Shown piece by piece: positions 12,355 to 23,484 of a DNA stretch of 64,000 nt (positions within the stretch are counted from its first letter, which is position 1; each line of letters opens with the position of its first letter). The stretch comes from Glandiceps talaboti (lineage: Eukaryota; Hemichordata; Enteropneusta; Spengelidae). Under the pieces are notes generated by a model. It did not search any database. It was not told where the DNA came from and saw only the letters and a program-made list of their open reading frames with translations. The DNA lies in contig NC_135570.1 in the NCBI RefSeq assembly GCF_964340395.1, positions 18,024,821 through 18,088,820 on the forward strand. Direction: 5' to 3'. Both the position numbers and the translations under genes were made by a program.

Positions 12355-15300
12355 AGTGTCATAAGATTTACCTAGCATAGTGTCATCAGATTTAGCTAGC
12401 TTAGTGTCATCAGATTTACATAGCTTAGTGTGATCAGATTTAGCTAGCTTGGTGTCATCAGATTTACCTAGCTTAGTGTCATCAGATTTACCTAGCTTAG
12501 TGTCATCAGATTTACCTACCTTAGTGACATCATATTTAGCTAACTTAGTGACATCAGATTTAGCTAGCTTAGTGTCATCAGATTTACCTAGCTTACTGTC
12601 ATCAGATTTACCTAGCTTAGTGTCATCAGATTTACCTAGCTTAGTGTCATCAGATTTACCTACCTTAGTGACATCAGATTTAGCTAACTTAGTGACATCA
12701 GATTTAGCTAGCTTACTGTCATCAGATTTACCTAGCTTTAATATTGTCATCGGATTTACCTAGCTTAGTGTCATCAGATTTACCTAGATAAGTGTCATCA
12801 GATTTAGCTAGATAAGTGTCATCAGATTTACCTAGATTAGTATCATCAGATTTACCTAGCTTAGTGTCATCATATTTGCATAGCTTAGTGACATCAGATT
12901 TAGCTAGCTTAATGACATATCAGATTTAGCTAGCTTGGTGTCATCAGATTTACCTAGCATAGTGTCATCAGATTTACCTAGCTTAATGACATCAGATTTA
13001 GCTAGCTTAGTGTCATCAGATTTAGCTAGCTTGGTATCATCAGATTTACCTAACTTAGTGTCATCAGATTTACCTAGCTTAGTGTCATCAGATTTAGCTA
13101 GCTTAGTGTCATCAGATTTACCTAGCTTAGTGTCATCAGATTTACCTACCTTAGTGTCATCAGATTTAGCTAGCTTAGTGTCATCAGATTTACCTAGCTT
13201 AGTGACATCAGATTTAGCTAGCTTAGTGTCATCAGATTTACCTAGCTTAATGACATCAGATTTAGCTAGCTTAGTGTCATAAGATTTACCTAGCATAGTG
13301 TCATCAGATTTAGCTAGCTTAGTGTCATCAGATTTACATAGCTTAGTGTGATCAGATTTAGCTAGCTTGGTGTCATCAGATTTACCAAGCTTAGAGTCAT
13401 CAGATTTACATAGCTTAGTGTGATCAGATTTAGCTAGCTTGGTGTCATCAGATTTACATAGCTTAGTGTCATCAGATTTACCTAGCTTAGTGTCATCAGA
13501 TTTACCTACCTTAGTGACATCAGATTTAGCTAGCTTAGTGACATCAGATTTACCTACCTTAGTGTCATCAGATTTACCTACCTTAGTGTCATCAGATTTA
13601 CCTAGCTTACTGTCATCAGATTTACCTAGCTTACTGTCATCAGATTTACCAAGCTTAGTGTCATCAGATTTACCTAGCATAGTGTCATCAGATTTACCTA
13701 GCATAGTGTCATCAGATTTAGATAGATAAGTGTCATCAGATTTAGCTAGCTTAGTGTCATCAGATTTACCTAGCTTAGTGTCATCAGATCTACCTAGCAT
13801 AGTAACATCAGATTTAGCTACCTTAGTGTCATCAGATTTACCAAGCTTAGAGTCATCAGATTTACCTAGTTTAGAGTCATCAGATTTACCTAGCTTAGAG
13901 TCATCAGATTTACCTAGCTTAGAGTCATCATATTTACACAGCATAGTGTTGTCAGATTTACCTAGCTTAGTGTGATCAGATTTACCTAGCTTAGTGTCAT
14001 AAGATTTACCTTGCTTAGTGTCATCAGATTTAGCTACTTAAGTGTCATCAGATTTACCTAGCTTATTGTCATCAGATTTAGCCAGCTTACTGTCATCAGA
14101 TTTACCTAGCTTAGTGTCATCAGATTTACCTAGCATAGTGTCATCAGATTACCAAGCATAATGTCATCAGATTTACCTAGCTTAGTGTCATCATATTTAG
14201 CTAGCTTAGTGTCATCAGATCTACCTAGCTTAGTGTCATCGGATATACCTAGCTTAGTGGCATTAGATTTAGCTAGCTTAGTGTCATCAGATTTACATAG
14301 CTTAGTGTCATCAGATTTACCAACCATAGTGTCATCAGATTTACATAGCTTAGTGTCATCAGATTTACCTAGCTTAGTGACATCAGATTTACATAGCTTA
14401 GTGACATCAGATTTACCTAGCTTAGTGACATCAGATTTAGCTAGCTTAGTGTCATCAGATTTACCTAGCTTAGTGACATCAGATTTAGCTAGCTTAGTGT
14501 CTTCAGATTTACATAGCTTAGTGTCATCAGATTTTAATAGTTAGCTTAGTGTCATCACATTTACCTAGCTTAGTGTCATCAGATTACCAAGCATAGTGTC
14601 ATTAGATTTACCTAGCTTAGTGTCATCAGACCTACCTAGCTTAGTGTCATCAGATTTACATAGCTTAGTGTCATCAGATTTAGCTAGCTTAGTGTCATCA
14701 TATTTACATAGCTTAGTGTCATCAGATTATCAAGCATAGTGTCATCAGATTTACATAGCTTAGTGACATCAGATTTACATAGTTTAGTGTCATCAGATTT
14801 ACCAAGCATAGTGTCATCAGATTTACCTAGCTTAGTGTCATCAGATTTACCAAGCATAATGTCATCAGATTTACCAAGCTTAGTGTCTTCAGATTTAGCT
14901 AGATAAGTGTCATCAGATTTAGCTAGCTCAGTGTCATCAGATTTACCAAGCATAATGTCATCAGATTTACCTAGCTTTAATATTGTCATCAGATTTACCT
15001 ATCTTAGTGTCATCAGACCTACCTAGCTTAGTGTCATCAGATTTACCTAGCTTAGTGTCATCGGATTTACCTAGCTTAGTGTCATCAGATTTACCTAGCT
15101 TGGTGTCATCAGATTTAGCTACCTTAGTGTCATCAGATTTAGCTAGCTTAGTGTCATCAGATTTACATAGCTTAGTGTCATCAGATTTACCTACCATAGT
15201 GACATCATATTTTGCTAACTTAGTGACATCAGATTTAGCTACCTTACTGTCATCAGATTTACGTAGCTTTAATATTGTCATCAGATTTACCTAGCTTAGT

Positions 15301-15372
15301 TTCATCAGATTTAGCTAACTTAGTGTCATCAGATCTACCTAGCTTAGTGTCATCAGATTTACCTACCTTAGT

Positions 15373-15660
15373 GTCATCAGCAAACTTAAGAATAAAGGAC
15401 CTGACTGATTGTCAATGTCATTTCTAGAAATTAAAAACAAAATGGGACCAGTTATGGATCCCTGTTGGACTCTACTGGATAATTGGTGACCACTTAAATG
15501 TTGTACCTTTTAGTACTGGTTTATAATTTCCAGCTTTACACATTTGTATATTGGTGTGACATTGGCTTTCTGCCATACTTATGGATGTATTCCTTGTTGC
15601 AGTGACGCTTTGCAGATGAACATAATTGGTATAGCTAGATCCTCTGCCAGTTCAATACTT
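15373..15660 (-). pseudogene. LINE A reverse transcriptase, segment upstream of catalytic box
   Basis: Minus-strand text matches RT blocks in order. First comes the LAIPIMFICKASLQQG...ANVTPIYK block (about 15655-15535). A gap follows where the middle fingers and palm are deleted. Then come QQGSITGPILFLI and NDID (about 15470-15405), and finally the catalytic F-A-D-D-T, whose F-A-D-D codons occupy 15384-15373. There is a frameshift between NDID and FADD and a stop in the first block, so the copy is dead. The FADD codons run straight into the satellite's DDTKVGKS reading. Confidence 0.8.
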
Positions 15661-16239
15661 TGGGATGTATGTTGTCTTGTCCTGATGTTTTATTGGGATT
15701 TAACAGTTTACTGAGTTGCTTGAGGTATAATGATGTCTGATAGCATTTTATCATAGTCACTGATTAACTGTTCAGGTTGTGAAAAATTACTCAAATCTTC
15801 CTTTGTGAACACGATGTGAAAAGTAATTTAATTAGCATTCAGCGATGTCTTTTCCTGAATCAATTGTCTCGCGAGCAGCATCCTTAAGTGGATCAACTGT
15901 GTCCTTGGTTTTCTGTTTCTTTCGTATGTATGTAGAATAGCTTGATTTCATCTGTGCACTTTTTGTAATTGAGAAAGTCATTCTAGTCTTTTGATAGTGT
16001 GTATCTTTTCCATGCATTGTATTTCTTCCTATTGTGCTTTAGTATACTTTTGTTGATCCATATGTGTTGTTTTCTCTTTTTCCCGTGATATACAGGATGG
16101 TGTAAACTTATTCTGAATCACTGTTTCCTGAATGACACTATTGAGTGTTCTACATTATTGTTATTAAAAGTTCCTTCCCAATTAATTTGTTGGAAATGTT
16201 CCTTCATTCCTTTTTAGTCTGTTTTGTTAAAGTTTGGTC
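15661..16239 (-). pseudogene. LINE A endonuclease-RT linker, decayed
   Basis: This stretch lies between recognisable endonuclease and RT blocks of the same minus-strand LINE. I see no clear open frame or independent feature, only short broken frames, as expected for the poorly conserved linker of an old LINE copy. Confidence 0.45.
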
Positions 16240-16920
16240 TTAGAGATAACTTATCCTTAATGGGTATATTGGTAATTGTGTACTATAGATATAAGTGATC
16301 ACTGTTCCCAAAGTGTTCTCTGACTTCTACATTTTCTATCATCTGTGGCTCTGAAGTTAACACTAGATCAAGAATAGATTATTACCTCTTTTAGGCAGTA
16401 ACACAATATGCTGTGTGAAAAAAAACAATCCTGTGTAGTGCCAAGGAAACCTAACTCTCTTTGGTGACTGCTGTTTGACTCTGCCAATCTAGTGATGGAA
16501 AGTTAAAGTCCCCATGCATAGAACATGCTCTCAACTGGTTACATTGAATAATCTTGTAAGCTTAGTATTGTTACATTTATCAGAGTTTGGGCTTCGATAA
16601 CACACACCGACACACACTTGTCTTTTCCACTACAATGTATCTCACACCATACACTTTCCTCAAACCCAATTAGTTCGACAAATCTTCTCTTGATGTGACA
16701 GTATACATATCATTTGCGTACAGAAGTACTCCTCTTCTTCTATTTCTTGTATCTTTTCTCAGCATGTTATAATACCATTGAAGAGTATATAGTTCTGCAT
16801 TTCAGTAATCTTCCTAGACCCAGGATTCAGTTACTCCAATTACATCTAGGTTTATCTCATGCAGCCACCATACTTTCCAATTCATCAATTTTGTTGATTA
16901 AAGTTCTTGTATTTGCACAT
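16240..16920 (-). pseudogene. LINE A apurinic-type endonuclease remnant
   Basis: On the minus strand the blocks follow APE-type LINE endonuclease order. INLDVIGVTESWV (about 16870-16830) carries the catalytic Glu. Then come RRGVLLYAND, GDFNFPSLDW (about 16530-16500, the metal/phosphate-binding Asp-Asn), and ILDLVLTSEP followed by HFGNSDH (about 16380-16290), the terminal catalytic Asp-His. Several stops and frame changes interrupt it. The domain hydrolyses target DNA to prime reverse transcription; this copy cannot do so. Confidence 0.75.
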
Positions 16921-17307
16921 ATACATGTTAAATGATTAACGATTTCCCTTCCATTGTCTTGACTCTGATGTGCTGAATGCATCATTTACATTATATACAT
17001 TGTCAGAACTGCTTTGGTTCAGTTCACCTCATCGTTTTTGTTGTGCCAGCATTGTTCATCTCCTGCTGACCTCTCACTGTCCTTCCTTTGTATATTCTGA
17101 TGTCGCTTTCTCCTTTATCTCGATCTTCATTATTTTAGCTCATTACTCATATCAGCTTTCTATCTTCTTCCCTCTGTTCATAGGTAAGATCTGGTGATAT
17201 ATATACATTCTTTTAGATTTCATCCTCTGACTTTGCTAGGCATTTTGGTTTTTGCAAACCCTGACACTTGGCCTTCATATCCTTCAACTTGACTATTAAT
17301 AGCCTGG

Positions 17308-17574
17308 TTATTTTATCTGCAATGACCAATGGTCTCCTTTGACCAATGGGCAGCCTTTCAACTTCAATAATACAGCTGAGAGACCAGGTTCAGACATCAG
17401 ACCTGATATATGCCTGGTATCTCCCATTTCTGGGGAACTTGCCATGCAGTCCTCAGATTTTGGCAAATTTCTCACCATTATATTCAACTTCCGCTTCTCA
17501 ACTTCAATGGTGTTATTTACTATCTGCTGAACTTGACTTTGCTTTTCTCTTTCTCTCCCTGGACCGTTGCCCAA
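17308..17574 (-). pseudogene. LINE A ORF1-like fragment
   Basis: An 88-codon minus-strand frame contains QQIVNNTIEVEKRKLNIMVR followed by NLPKSE. That pattern (coiled-coil lead, then E-x-R-K-x-N-I-x-V-x-N-L-P-E-S) is seen at the start of ORF1 of many CR1/I-type LINEs. It lies directly upstream, in the LINE's own orientation, of the endonuclease remnant. It is probably truncated at both ends. Confidence 0.5.
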
Positions 17575-17995
17575 TACTAGAATGTATTTCGTGCAACTCT
17601 AGCATGTAAAAAATGTATTAAATGTAGTAGATGTATTAAATGTGTTAAATATATTAAATGCAAGCTCCCATGAAAGCCGCCCAATATGAGACTCTAGAAT
17701 GTATTCACAGTATTAAATGCAACCTACCTGGACCATTGCCTGATACTAGAATGTATTTCCTGCAACTCTAGAATTCAAAAAATGTATTAAATGTACTAAA
17801 TATATTAAATGTATTCAATGCAAGCTAAACGGACTGTCGCCAAATACTAGAACGTAGTTCGTGCAACTCTAGAATGTAAAAAATGTATTAAATGTAAAAA
17901 ATGTATTAAATGCAAGCTCCTATGATCGCTGCCCGATACTAGAATGTCATCCAAAACTAGAATGTATTTCGTGCAACTCAGAATGTAAAAAACCG
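17565..17995. repeat. Degenerate minisatellite (ACTAGAATGTATT / AATGTATTAAATG)
   Basis: About four imperfect copies of a unit of roughly 80-130 bp. Each holds ACTAGAATGTATTTCGTGC, then CTAGAATGTAAAAAATG, then short TATTAAATG runs and CAAGCTCC. No coding content. Confidence 0.7.
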
Positions 17996-18054
17996 CCAAT
18001 GGCATTGTAGCACAACTGTACAGTTTTCAAAAATGTTTATCCACATGCTAGTCA

Positions 18055-18945
18055 ATAATAATAATAATGTTTATTTATCACATATATACACTACTGCACA
18101 TACAATGAAAAACGTCTTGGTTTTGCGAGATATAGACAAGCACGCAGTATAAACAAACACAAAAACAACAACGAACATACAATACACTTACATGGGTAAA
18201 AAGTTAAGAGAGGTGAAATCGATGCACTCTCAAGATATTCAGGTTAGATTCATTCAAGGATCTAACAGCTGTAGGATAAAAACTGTGTAAAGACCGATTG
18301 GAACCAGACTTGATTGAACGATACCGTTCACCAGAACACATCAATTGAAACAAATTATGTGCAGGGTGGTGCTCATCACGGACGATAGACATAGATTTTT
18401 TCAACACTCGAGCTGTAGAGATCATAACGCGATGGTAGACTGCATCCAATGATTTTACTGGCAGTGTTGACAACCTGATTGAGTCGCTTCCTGTCATCCA
18501 TTGTGGCATTTTTACCATACCAGACAATGAATGAGAAAGTCAAGACACTTTCAATCACTGCCTTGATACTCTCAATCACTGCCCGATAAAATTTAACCAA
18601 CAGTTTCTGACTTACACGAAAGCTCCTCAATTGTCTCAGAAAGAATAATCATTGCTGTGCTTTCTTAACTATAAAATCAACATTAGACTCCCATTTCAAA
18701 TCAGCAGAAAGATGGACACCGAGAAATATGAAACATTGCACAACTTCTACTTCGGAATCATTTATGAATAGTGAACTAATTTCTGATGGGTTTTTACGAA
18801 AATCCACAATTACTTCCTTTCTTTTCTTGACATTTAGCTCTAGATTGTTGTCGGAGCACCATCTAAATATATGTTTGGCAACAGTCCATTTAGTCGATGC
18901 TAACAATAGGTGTTCATTTGCTGAATGACTATCCAGTTGCCTATC
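18055..18945 (-). pseudogene. LINE B, 5'-truncated 3' part of a reverse transcriptase
   Basis: Minus-strand reading gives an RT thumb and C-terminus. WCSDNNLELNVKKRKEVIVD and FRKN come first, then FLGVHLSADLKW (the thumb LGV box). RVSQKLLVKFYRAVIES, VWYGKN and KIIGCSLPS follow after a frameshift. The text stops abruptly near 18945, the 5' truncation. It ends at an (AAT)n tract near 18055, typical of a LINE 3' end. The style matches Rex/CR1/L2-like elements. An internal duplication (AVIESIKAVIES) is visible near 18560. Non-functional. Confidence 0.75.
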
Positions 18946-18954
18946 CAACCAAGT

Positions 18955-19500
18955 TGCTATCTTTGCAATATACACATCATTTGACTGTTGCTATGGGCGT
19001 GGTCTTGTTGCTAGATATATTTGCATACATTTTTGAATGTTTTTGTTCACTTGTGTATGAATTCCTGATATTATCTTCGCAATATACGTGATCATTTAGC
19101 TGTAGCTATGGGCTTGGTCTTGTTGCTAGGCACATTTGTATACATTTTGTGAATGTTTATCATTTGTCTTTAAATTCCTGTTATTTTTGCTATATATGTG
19201 ATCACTTGGCTGTTGATATGGGCGTGGTCTTGTTGCTAGGCAAATTTACCAACATTTTTTGAATGTTTATTCACTTGTCTATTAATCCCTGTTATCTTTG
19301 TGAAATACACGACTGTTTGGCTGTTACCATGGACATAGTCATGGTTGCTAGGGATATTTGCATACATTTTTTAAATGTTTACTCACTTGCCTACCAGAAG
19401 ATGTTCTTATTTAACCAAAATGTACTGCCATTTGGTTGTTGTTAAGGGCGTGGTCATGGTATATATTTTGTCAAAATATTTGCTCAGTGGATTTAGAATT
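18955..19500. repeat. ~115-bp tandem repeat with GGGCGTGGTC core
   Basis: Four to five diverged copies. Each has CTGTTGCTATGGGCGTGGTC or a variant, then TTGTTGCTAG, TTTGCATACATTTT, an ACTCACTTG-like segment and a CAATATACG-like end. Core positions are about 18982, 19105, 19218, 19330 and 19445. It begins just at the 5'-truncation point of LINE B. The tail (19500-19700) is unique AT-rich text ending in A/T runs. Confidence 0.75.
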
Positions 19501-19762
19501 ATAGTTTTTTGACCAGAAAGACACATTTTTAGCCCTAATTTGTATATCACTTATGGGACCATCATATCATGAACAATTTTCAGTAAAAACACCCTGAAGA
19601 ATGGTTCACCAAAATTTCAGCCTAATCTGCCAGTAGTTTTTGAGTTTAAGTTTTTTTTTTTACCAAAAATCACATTTTTTTACCCAAATCACAAACCGGT
19701 GGTAAGATCATTTTGATTTGAACAATTTCCCAACTAGACACCCAAAGTAATGGACCCACCAA

Positions 19763-19950
<188 letters not shown>

Positions 19951-21018
19951 TTAAGCATCTAGTTTCCTGTACTCACGTGTGTTCTTTGTAATATAAGATG
20001 CCTGGCTGGTGACCGTATTTTACGTACCATTTTAATAGTATTCCCAGCAGATAGACATGTCATTCCCTGAATGAATGTACGCCTCTCGTACGGATATGCT
20101 TTTTTAAAATGGTTTTTGCAAATGATGTTAAAAAGTAAATGTATGTTAGAAAAAATTTAACACATTTCATATGAACTAACAGGTGACCATGTTTACTTGT
20201 ACTAAATGTACATACATGCAGTCTGTATATACTGGTTCAACTGCCCATGCATCATCCAGACACATTTATCATTAAAACAAGACACCATGTACTTCCAGAG
20301 CCGAGAATTTTGAAAACATTTTCCGAAATTTCAAACAACATGAATTAGCAAAATGGGCAGCTCATCATTGGATATTTCCATCGAAGGGAACAACAGCAGC
20401 GGAGTGCCCATGGCATGTACGATAAGTCCAGAGCTACAGACTAAAAGAGTTTCCAGTCAGATGCCATCTTGCGCATATATATAACCTTTGCCGTCATGTC
20501 TAGTGATTTCATTGCATTCTGATGGAATTGAACATTGTAGAGGTATTTTTTTTTACTCAATTGAAATGTTGACCAACTAGACCCAAAGGGAGATCTACAT
20601 ACATAGTATATGTATACTCATCAAATGTTTCGGATTTGGACATTGAAATGCTAGCTCAGGCAGAATCCCCGCAAACAGTGGACGGCCGCTGAGGGCAGCC
20701 TTTCGATTTCTTTCAATTTCATATACTAGTAATTACATTAATTCAAATTGTGATTTGAAAGTCAGACAGATATTAAGAACTAATTTTTTTGATCTTTCAA
20801 ATCTATATCTTATCGTTATCAATGTGCCAAGCAAATTACATACAGAGCTAATTAACAATCAACAAGATATTGCTTAATTAGTGGATTTCGTTGATATGCA
20901 AATTGACGTAATTAACATGAACAGATCTCGCTCAAAAACTAATAAGTTCTAGCCATTACCCTAACATTATATGCACCAAATTTCATTATAATTGAGCCAG
21001 CCGTTTTTAAGAAAATGA

Positions 21019-21061
<43 letters not shown>

Positions 21062-21154
21062 TGGACAGACAGGCATTGCCATTTTAATAACTCATTGGGT
21101 TATTACATTTCTGTTATTGTTCTATTCTCATGGATGTTTTTTCTTGAAATAAAG
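19951..21154. other. Non-coding flank or intron upstream of first astacin exon seen
   Basis: No exon of the expected astacin propeptide or N-terminal catalytic region could be recognised here. From about 20870 to 21060 lies a dispersed repeat end (ATTGAGCCAGCCG, AAAATGAT) leading into a (CA)n tract at 21019-21058. The same end recurs at 22645-22715, where the tract is (GACA)n. Confidence 0.5.
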
Positions 21155-21272
21155 GTTTATCTGCAATCGCAGCAATTGAAGAAGCTATACATGATTTCCA
21201 TATGAAAACGTGTATTCGATTTCAACGTAAAACACAGGAGAGGGACTATATAGAACTGGCCAAAGTTGCTGG
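21155..21272 (+). CDS. Astacin-like metalloprotease, exon a (N-terminal part of catalytic domain)
   Basis: The exon follows a T-rich tract and AAAG acceptor and ends at GG|GTAAGT. It encodes LSAIAAIEEAIHDFHMKTC, then IRFQRKTQERDYIELAKVAG. This is the astacin segment with the first catalytic-domain Cys and the DYI strand before the conserved Gly-Cys. It leaves phase 2, and the two G's complete a Gly codon with the next exon at 27090. Earlier exons (signal peptide, propeptide, start of the domain) were not found in this window, so the gene model begins partial. The following intron is 5.8 kb and filled with repeats. Confidence 0.85.
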
Positions 21273-21479
21273 GTAAGTACAAACAAGTCCCTGAAAAATA
21301 GACTGGTGAGCCTATGTAATGTACAAACAGAAAAACATATATGTTTGCATTATTAAATTTGAAGGTAAAGTGGTAGATACTTGCATGAATTGTAGAGCCT
21401 AGAAGTAATCAGTAAAGTTTGCAATAATAGTACTAATAGGACATTTGAAGTATAGATATGTAGACAATATATATAGACA

Positions 21480-22770
21480 TACCAGATTTAAAGTGAATGC
21501 CTTCTGTAAGGGCAAAGTCATTGGATTTTCGTTCCTACACACAATAATTGTTGGAATGCGACAGAACATATGCTATTAGTTATGTTTGAAGTATGCACAA
21601 AATTATATTAAATTTGAAGAATGCATTAATCTTCCGTAAGGGAAGGTAATATATTAGGGATAAAAAGACTGTCTGTCTGTTTGTCTTTGTCATCTTTTTC
21701 TCAACAACGGTTAATTCAATTCAAACGAAATTTAGGGTAATGGCTATAACGGTTTTTGGTAAATATACTTTGTAGCCAAGGCCAACCAAATTTAAACTGA
21801 ATGCCTCCCGTAAGGGAATCAATAATGAACTCATTAAACTAAAAAAAACTATGGTAACAGGCTTTTTTTTTGGACAAGCGTGCTTTCTTAGGTTAATGTA
21901 TGTAAGAGTGTATGATACTGCTTAATGCAGTCTTAAGATATAGCCTAATTACCGAAAATCATTAATTATGCAAATTATTCATTAACACTGTAAGGTACAT
22001 CAACTAACTTTATAGGACATACACAATTTGTTATGGTTAATGTATGTACTGAATTGTATTGAAATTGAAGCATGCAGTCGTAAGATATAGCCTAATTACC
22101 AAGAATCATTAATTATGCAAATTATTCATTAACACTGAAAGGTACACCAACAAGCTTTACAGGACATATGCGATTGTTATGGTTAACGTGTGTACTGAAT
22201 TATATTGGAATTGAAGTATGTATTCTTAAGATATAGCCTAATTACCGAAAATCATTAATTATGCAAATTATTCATTAACACTGTACGGTGCATCAACAAA
22301 CTTGATAGGACATATGTGTTTTCTTATGGTTAACGTATGTACTAAATTATGTTGAATTTGAAGTATGTATTCTTAAGATATAGCCTAATTACCAAAAATA
22401 ATTAATTATGCAAATTATTCATTAACACTGTAAGATACATCAACAAATTTTATAGGACAAATGTATGTTGTTATGTTTAACGAATATACTAAATTATATT
22501 GAAATTGAAGTATGCAGTCTTAAGATATTGCGTAATTAGTTGATTTCATTAATATGCAAATTTCCCTAATTAAACATTAACAGATCTGGCTCAAAACCTA
22601 ATCAGGTCTAGCTATTACCCTAAAAATTATATATCCCAAATTTCATTACAATTGAGCCAGCCGATTTTTAGAAAATGATGACACAGACAGACAGACAGAC
22701 AGATAGACAGACAAACACACAGACAAACATTCCCCTTTTAATACCTCCCGTACCCTTACGGGAGGTAAAC
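21480..22770. repeat. Repeat element with 147-bp internal tandem units and CCTCCCGTAAGGG hairpins
   Basis: Five units of about 147 bp are recognisable by ATTAATTATGCAAATTATTC at about 21961, 22108, 22254, 22401 and (diverged) 22549. Inverted CCCGTA/TACGGG motifs occur at about 21630 and 21806, and most clearly at the right end (about 22743-22765). The block ends in ATTGAGCCAGCCG, AAAATGATGAC and a (GACA)n tract, the same end seen at 20990-21060. This suggests a dispersed non-autonomous family with a microsatellite at one end. Confidence 0.6.
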
Positions 22771-22787
22771 ATTTGAAGAAAAAAAAT

Positions 22788-23330
22788 CGCCTGGCTTGAA
22801 GTACAAAAATGACACCATGTTTGGTTAGAATAATATCTGGACCTTCCGAAAACTGATGTTGCCCCTCTGGATTCTCTTGCGCAAACTCACAGGAGACGGT
22901 TTCCATGGTAACATTGACATTATTTGGAAGGATGCTAAAACATTAAAAACGTCACATCTCGCGATCCAGAAATGATATAATCATGATTAAAGTATGTTTA
23001 TATATATTTTAGGGGACAGGGAATTCAATGATTACATGACCTTTTCGATTCAAGCTCAGGGTCACGTGAAAAAAGTATATATGAAGTTGTTTTGTAGGAA
23101 AAAGCTGTTACCAAGACAACTGCTGTCAATATCCCCAATTATACCAAAGTGTTAATATACTAACCTGAAAGCACTATTGACCTAATGTAAGTGTTTGTAT
23201 ATAAGGTTTTGGGGAAAAGCAATTCACTGATTACATGATCCTTTCGATCCAAGGTCAAGGTCATTGTCAAAATTCAAAAGGTCATCTTAATTTTTTGTAA
23301 TTATTAAAATACCGTCGGAGTCGTTGTTTT
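22788..23330 (+). repeat. Left arm of a long inverted repeat
   Basis: The arm contains ACACCATGTTTGGTTAGA, CCTTCCGAAAACTGATG, TTGCGCAAACTCACAGGAG and TTTCCATGGTAAC. It returns in reverse complement at 26000-26500 with scattered differences. Similarity continues past 23000 (ATAATCATGATTAAAGTATG; TGATTACATGACC) and fades near 23330. It includes AAGGTCA half-sites. Confidence 0.75.
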
Positions 23331-23484
23331 CATATTTTATTTCTTACTACAGATATTTCAGACGGATTATGCACGAGAAATCATTCATCTTTCTGATTAG
23401 TTACATTTCTTTAATTTTTATTGGGAACTTTTGTGTGGGAATGAATGCCAACCCTTTACCAAGTGATTTTATTTTATATTAAAA

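Larger units (their letters stand above)
7931..14630. repeat. Higher-order repeat, copy 2 (~6.7 kb)
   Basis: Second tandem copy of the macro-unit. It has two embedded 140-bp LINE/SINE tails where copy 1 has three. Beyond about 14.63 kb the array continues to 15378 with more diverged units, which fits an older edge of the array. Confidence 0.8.
98..15378. repeat. 24-bp satellite array grown inside a LINE RT catalytic box
   Basis: About 600 tandem copies of a 24-bp unit. On the plus strand it reads as the octapeptide VSSDLPSL, with P/A/T/H and S/T variants. On the minus strand it reads DDTKLGKS. Because 24 is divisible by three, long frames stay open on both strands. I do not regard these as genes: they lack flanking structure, break at single-base indels, and vary by nonsynonymous change as freely as any. 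Variants fall at a few fixed positions (ACC/AGC/AAC/ACA before CTAG; GTGTCA/GTGACA/GTGTCT), so units have been shuffled by repeated unequal exchange. Both edges abut coding text of one minus-strand LINE RT at its D-D-T codons, so the unit probably arose from those codons. Confidence 0.95.

Noticed and set aside
90-15380. CRISPR-like array
   Set aside because: Direct tandem repeats with no unique spacers, in an intron-bearing animal locus.
20280-20660. Upstream astacin exon
   Set aside because: I searched for the expected propeptide and first strand, but no frame with splice sites and family residues was found.
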